64,000 bases of DNA from Streptomyces sp. QL37 (GTDB lineage: Bacteria; Actinomycetota; Actinomycetes; Streptomycetales; Streptomycetaceae): contig NZ_PTJS01000001.1 in the NCBI RefSeq assembly GCF_002941025.1, forward strand, positions 8,127,678 through 8,191,677. Direction: 5' to 3'. Of this stretch, positions 60,330 through 64,000 are shown in pieces. A program made the translations under genes and the position numbers. Below the pieces are notes generated by a model that worked only from the letters and a program-made list of their open reading frames with translations, had not been told where the DNA came from and searched no databases. The number at the start of each line of letters is the position of its first letter. Position 1 is the first letter of the stretch.

Positions 60330-60343
60330 TTGCAACGTTGCAA
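60330..60343. promoter_or_regulatory. LacI operator TTGCAACGTTGCAA
   Basis: A perfect 14-base palindrome with central CG between the divergent LacI and PhyH genes, typical of LacI-family sites. A partial repeat (ACGTTGC) overlaps its left side. Confidence 0.75.
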
Positions 60344-60433
60344 CATGGGCGCGTCGGCAGGGCCGCAGGAGAGCGGCTCCGCGCCTGCGCCGCTCTGTCG
60401 TGCCCGCTTCCCGCCCTTGAAGGGATCACTGCC

Positions 60434-61261
60434 ATGCCCGAGACCTCCCTCGCCCCGCACCTCGACGCGGCCGTCCAGGATCTGTACACGGCGGGGATCA
60501 CCGCGTGCCGGGGTGCCTTCACCCCGGAGTGGGCCGACGTGATGCGGGACGACATCGAGAAGGCCTTCGCCGAGGCGCGCGGGCGGGAGGGCGGGGCGGT
60601 CGGCCGGGGGCCGCACCGTTTCTACGTGGAGATACACCCCGAGCAACTGCGGGGCTTCGTGGACCTCGTCGACCATCCGTGGGTGCGTGGGGTGGCCGAG
60701 GCCGTTTTGGGGGCCGACTACCGCATCGTCGAGCTGGGCTTCGACGTCCCGCTGGCCGGAGCGGTGAACCAGCCCTGGCACAGGGACTTCCCCATGCCGG
60801 AGGCCACCCGGCACCGGCGTCGGCTGACGTCGCTCGCCTTCAACCTCACCGCCGTGGACACGCGCGAGGACATGGGGCCGTTCGAGATCGCGCCGGGCAC
60901 CCAGTGGGACGACGACCCCGGTTTCGGCCACGGGATGTTCCCGGCCCGCGACTCCTACCCGCGCTACGAGGCCCTCGCCGAGCGCAAGTATCCGAGGCGC
61001 GGGGACATCTCGGCCCGCTCCGCCCTGACGATCCACCGGGGGACGGCCAACCACTCGCCCGACGCCCGGCCCGTCCTGGTGCTCGGCATCGACGCACCGG
61101 GGGCCGGCAACGACGCGCAGCACGACATGGCGGTGACCAGGGAGTACTGGGCGTCGCTGCCCGGCCGGGTACGTGCCCACCTGCACTGCCCGGTCGTGGA
61201 GGAGCTGACCCCCATCGTGCAGAAGCACACCATCGAGGGTCTGGTCATGGGCGACGCCTGA
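60434..61261 (+). CDS. phytanoyl-CoA dioxygenase-family (PhyH) Fe(II)/2-oxoglutarate enzyme
   Basis: A 275-residue non-heme iron dioxygenase. The iron-binding facial triad is visible as QPWHRDF (HxD) and HRGTANHSP (distal His), with the 2-oxoglutarate-binding Arg probably in PDARPVLVLGID. It hydroxylates an unknown substrate with O2 and 2-oxoglutarate. GAAGGGA precedes the ATG. It is divergent from LacI across the operator and convergent with a GH2 gene, so it may be co-regulated with sugar degradation. A link to a secondary metabolite cannot be excluded. Confidence 0.85.
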   Translation: MPETSLAPHLDAAVQDLYTAGITACRGAFTPEWADVMRDDIEKAFAEARGREGGAVGRGPHRFYVEIHPEQLRGFVDLVDHPWVRGVAEAVLGADYRIVELGFDVPLAGAVNQPWHRDFPMPEATRHRRRLTSLAFNLTAVDTREDMGPFEIAPGTQWDDDPGFGHGMFPARDSYPRYEALAERKYPRRGDISARSALTIHRGTANHSPDARPVLVLGIDAPGAGNDAQHDMAVTREYWASLPGRVRAHLHCPVVEELTPIVQKHTIEGLVMGDA

Positions 61262-61263
61262 CA

Positions 61264-61300
61264 CCGTCGGGCCCGGCGGCCGGCCCGCCGGGCCCGACGG
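61264..61300. terminator. shared terminator, PhyH gene and second GH2 gene
   Basis: Perfect 16-base arms (CCGTCGGGCCCGGCGG and complement) with a five-base loop between convergent genes. Confidence 0.8.
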
Positions 61301-61306
61301 GTCACC

Positions 61307-63655
61307 TCAGGGTGCCCAGGGGGCGTCCACCGCCCACGTCGTGTCCTCGGTGAAGGTCGCCGCGTTGTCCCACGCGTGACCGCCGCCCGGAGTGGCCAGC
61401 CACACCTCGGAGTCGATGTGGCGCAGATAGCTGCCGGGCAGATTGGCGCTCGACAGCCGTACGCCGCCCTGACCCGCCACCGCGCACCAGGTGGCGTCGG
61501 CCTTGAAGAGGGCCGAGCCGTCGCTCGCGTCTCGGCGGACCCGGAAGTCCCGGTGGCGCAGGTACTCACCGGGGTAGTTGCGGGACTCGAACGAATAGCA
61601 GTTGCCGTTCGCCAGGCCGGTGACGACCTTCCACGTGGCGTCGTTCTTCAGGAGCGCGGTGCTGCCGCTGTCGACGACGGCCGTGTAGGCGAGCGCCTGT
61701 GAATGGCGCAGGTACTTGTTCGTGTGCCCCGGAGTGGTGACCCGGAGCGACCTGTTCCCGGTGGGCAGGGTGACAGGCGGCGCGGGAGTCCTCGACGCCT
61801 GGATCAGGGCCTGGTTGGCGGCCTTCACCCGGGCGGTGTCCACCTTGACCACCTGACGGTCGTAGGTGAGCAGCCCGTTCGCCTCGTTCTCGACGTCCGT
61901 GATCTCCGTGTAGACCGAAGCGGAGAGCCCGGCGGGCAGCTGGCCGACGCGGATGGCGTCGATGAGGCCCACGAAGCGGTTGCCGAGAGCGGAGAGGCTC
62001 GCCTGGTCCTCGTAGCTGAACCCGCCGCCCGGATACCACTCGTGACCCGGCACCTTGTAGCCCAGTCCGCCGAACTCGCCGAGGACGGCGGCCCGGGTCG
62101 CGGTCGGCGCGGTGTTCCCGGGACCGACGTAGACGTGGTTGTCGATGACGTCCCCGTTGCCGCCGTCCACCGAACCGCAGCAGTTGACCCCGCTCATGTT
62201 GTTGACGAGCCGCGACGGGTCGTACGCCTTCACCTCGTCGGCGATCCTGGCCTGGTCGTACTGTCCCCAGCCCTCGTTCTGGTTGACCCACATGACCACC
62301 GAGGGCGAGCTGCGGTGCTGGTCGATGACCGCGTGGTACTCGGCCTCCCACTGTGCCCTCGCCGCACTGTCGGGGGTCTTCCCGGTGTCCATCGCGGGCA
62401 TGTCCTGCCAGACGAGGAGGCCCAGCTTGTCCGCCCAGTAGAACCAGCGCTGCGGTTCGACCTTGATGTGCTTGCGGACCATGTTGAAGCCGAGGTCCTT
62501 GTGCGCCTGGAGATCGGACCTGAGCGCGGCGTCGGTGGGTGCCGTGTAGATGCCGTCCGGCCAGTAGCCCTGGTCGAGTGTGCCGGTCTGGAAGACGAAC
62601 TTCCCGTTGAGGACCGGGCGCAGGATGTTGTCGACCTTCGCGATGCCCACGGACCGCATGCCCGCGTAGCTGCCCACCGTGTCCACCACGGCCGCCCCGT
62701 CGAGCAGTTCGGCGCGAACGTCGTAGAGGAACGGGTCGTCGGGGCTCCACAGCCGGGGGCCGGGTACCGGGACGGAGATCTCCGAGCCGGGCGCCCCCGT
62801 CGCCGTCCCCACGACGGTGCCGCCGCTGGAGACGGTGACCCGGGCGGTCCGGCCGCTGCCCGCCGCGGCCTGCACCTTGACCCGCAGGGTGCTGTTGCCG
62901 AGGTCCGGCGTCATGTCCAGGCGTGTGACGTGCGACGCCGCGACGGGCTCCAGCCAGACCGTCTGCCAGATGCCGGAGGCCGCCGTGTAGAAGATCCCGC
63001 CGCCCGGGTGGGGGTTCACGTCGTTGATCCGCTGCTTGCCGACGGCCTGGCCGCCGGTCTGCGTCGGGTCGTACACGGAGACCACGATCGTGTTCGTGCC
63101 ACCGTTGAGCTGGGGCGTGATGTCGTACGAGAACGAGTCGAAGCCGCCCTTGTGCGCCCCGACCTGGGTGCCGTTGACCCAGACGGTGCTCTGCCAGTCG
63201 GAGGCGCCGAAGTTGAGCACGGTCCGGCGGCCGTTCCAGTTCGACGGCACGGTGAAGGTCCGCTTGTACCAGAGCTTGTCGTTCTCGGTGATCTTCCGCT
63301 TGATGCCGGAGAGCGAGGACTCCGCGACGAACGGGACCCTGATCTGCTCGGAGAACGCCGAGGGCTGCCCGGCGTCGCGGCCGGTCACCGCGAAGTCCCA
63401 GATGCCGTTGAGATTCGCCCAGTCGGGGCGGGTCAGCTGGGGGCGCGGATACTCGGGGAGCGGGTTGTCGACGGACACCTGGTTCGTCCAGGGCGTCGTC
63501 ATGGGCGCCGGCTTCGGTGTCCACGCGGTGGGTGCGGCGGCGGCCGGGGCGGTGGCCGCTCCGACGAGTGCGGTGGCGAGCAGCGCCAGCAGGCCGGTGC
63601 CGGCGGTTAACCGTCTCCACCAGGTGCGGCGGCGTGGTGCGGTTGCGGGTGTCAT
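61307..63655 (-). CDS. secreted GH2 enzyme with C-terminal AbfB (CBM42-like) domain
   Basis: A 782-residue exported hydrolase. Signal peptide (RRLTAGTGLLALLATALVGA) with AAA cleavage, GH2 sugar-binding domain (LPEYPRPQLTRPDWANLNGI, GGGIFYTAASGIWQTVWLEP), Ig-like domain and TIM barrel with acid/base Glu461 in WVNQNEGWGQYD and probable nucleophile Glu527 in LGEFGG. The last 140 residues are an AbfB-type beta-trefoil with repeats such as NKYLRHSQ, GEYLRHRDFRV and GSYLRHIDSEV, which bind arabinofuranose side chains. It is therefore likely to act on arabinose-decorated polysaccharide. AAGGAG precedes the ATG. Confidence 0.88.
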   Translation of the reverse strand: MTPATAPRRRTWWRRLTAGTGLLALLATALVGAATAPAAAAPTAWTPKPAPMTTPWTNQVSVDNPLPEYPRPQLTRPDWANLNGIWDFAVTGRDAGQPSAFSEQIRVPFVAESSLSGIKRKITENDKLWYKRTFTVPSNWNGRRTVLNFGASDWQSTVWVNGTQVGAHKGGFDSFSYDITPQLNGGTNTIVVSVYDPTQTGGQAVGKQRINDVNPHPGGGIFYTAASGIWQTVWLEPVAASHVTRLDMTPDLGNSTLRVKVQAAAGSGRTARVTVSSGGTVVGTATGAPGSEISVPVPGPRLWSPDDPFLYDVRAELLDGAAVVDTVGSYAGMRSVGIAKVDNILRPVLNGKFVFQTGTLDQGYWPDGIYTAPTDAALRSDLQAHKDLGFNMVRKHIKVEPQRWFYWADKLGLLVWQDMPAMDTGKTPDSAARAQWEAEYHAVIDQHRSSPSVVMWVNQNEGWGQYDQARIADEVKAYDPSRLVNNMSGVNCCGSVDGGNGDVIDNHVYVGPGNTAPTATRAAVLGEFGGLGYKVPGHEWYPGGGFSYEDQASLSALGNRFVGLIDAIRVGQLPAGLSASVYTEITDVENEANGLLTYDRQVVKVDTARVKAANQALIQASRTPAPPVTLPTGNRSLRVTTPGHTNKYLRHSQALAYTAVVDSGSTALLKNDATWKVVTGLANGNCYSFESRNYPGEYLRHRDFRVRRDASDGSALFKADATWCAVAGQGGVRLSSANLPGSYLRHIDSEVWLATPGGGHAWDNAATFTEDTTWAVDAPWAP

Positions 63656-63728
63656 CCCAGGGACTCCTTCATGACGAGGAGCCCCCGCGCCGGCCGGCGC
63701 GGGGGGTGGCGCGTCGGCGGACCGCCGC

Positions 63729-64000
63729 TCAGAGCAGCTGCCAGAGATGGTCCGCGGTCCCGTTGTCGTCGTACTGGACGACGTGGGCGCTGTCGGCGGT
63801 GGACATGCCGTCCACGCCGAGCACCTTGTCCGAGTTGCGGTTGCGGATGCGGTACCAGCCGTCCCCGTCGGGCACGAGCTGCCACAGGTGGTCCGCCGTG
63901 TCGTTGTCGTCGAACTGGACGACGTGGGCGCTGTTCGCCGTGGACATGAGGTCCACGCCGAGCACCTTGCCCGAGTGCTGGTTGCGGATGCGGTACCAGC
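63729..64000 (-). CDS. C-terminal ricin-B-type lectin domain, gene cut by window edge
   Basis: The visible 90 residues are the end of a larger protein whose start lies beyond the window. Two repeats of the RICIN type are seen, each with WYRIRN, KVLGVD, MSTA, SAHVVQ, ADHLWQL. Such beta-trefoil lectins are the carbohydrate-binding tails of secreted streptomycete hydrolases. It is probably another secreted enzyme, in the same direction as and just upstream of the AbfB-tailed GH2 gene; the catalytic part cannot be inferred. Confidence 0.85.
   Translation of the reverse strand, partial: WYRIRNQHSGKVLGVDLMSTANSAHVVQFDDNDTADHLWQLVPDGDGWYRIRNRNSDKVLGVDGMSTADSAHVVQYDDNGTADHLWQLL

Overview
The window is very GC-rich actinobacterial DNA, almost certainly from a Streptomyces. 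The evidence is the codon bias, frequent GTG starts with GTGA/ATGA overlaps, DmdR/IdeR-type iron boxes, and genus-typical families (DUF5753-type XRE regulator, DUF574 methyltransferase, DUF6221, WhiB, SpoIIE phosphatases, GH92 and PL11 enzymes). I saw no rRNA, tRNA, CRISPR array, prophage or intact insertion sequence.

Layout. 1-6852: a tightly packed catabolic operon (aspartate-dehydrogenase-like tail, alpha/beta hydrolase, cupin, two SDRs, ThDP enzyme, VanB-type reductase, small recombinase-like HTH protein, Rieske oxygenase). 6985-12811: a MarR regulator, then an iron-box-controlled divergent pair (formyltransferase and amino-acid N-hydroxylase), then a diiron oxygenase/ferredoxin-reductase operon. 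13276-16471: sugar ABC importer genes without an ATPase. 16526-20142: a type III polyketide locus of srs type (UbiA prenyltransferase, PKS, Ste14-like methyltransferase, FAD hydroxylase). 20290-26312: a sensor-phosphatase-kinase fusion, two methyltransferases and a secreted lysyl-oxidase-like protein. 26831-33560: a polyol/sugar operon (DeoR regulator, ABC importer, Zn dehydrogenase, PfkB kinase). 33619-37652: a second SpoIIE phosphatase, DUF6221 and an SDR. 39334-46212: a secreted lamin-tail protein, cyclophilin, SDR, RNase H, a hydrolase behind a probable leader peptide, DinB, anti-sigma-like ATPase, XRE and WhiB. 46250-64000: mostly secreted carbohydrate-active enzymes (PL11, GH92, two GH2, a lectin-tailed protein) with a LacI regulator and a PhyH dioxygenase, interrupted by a MarR/esterase/cupin/VOC group.

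Most striking are two stretches (27181-28643 and about 38040-39430) where the sequence zigzags: segments of neighbouring genes recur in alternating orientation, and switches fall at short natural inverted repeats or microhomologies. The first corrupts the C-terminus of the DeoR regulator; the second makes a palindrome of about 1 kb next to the lamin-tail gene. Assembly or library chimeras are the simplest explanation, but a real template-switch rearrangement is possible and testable. Other candidates for follow-up are the unassigned Rieske/ThDP operon, the iron-regulated hydroxamate genes without a synthetase nearby, the diiron/ferredoxin pair, and a 17-codon leader ORF followed by a hairpin in front of a hydrolase gene.
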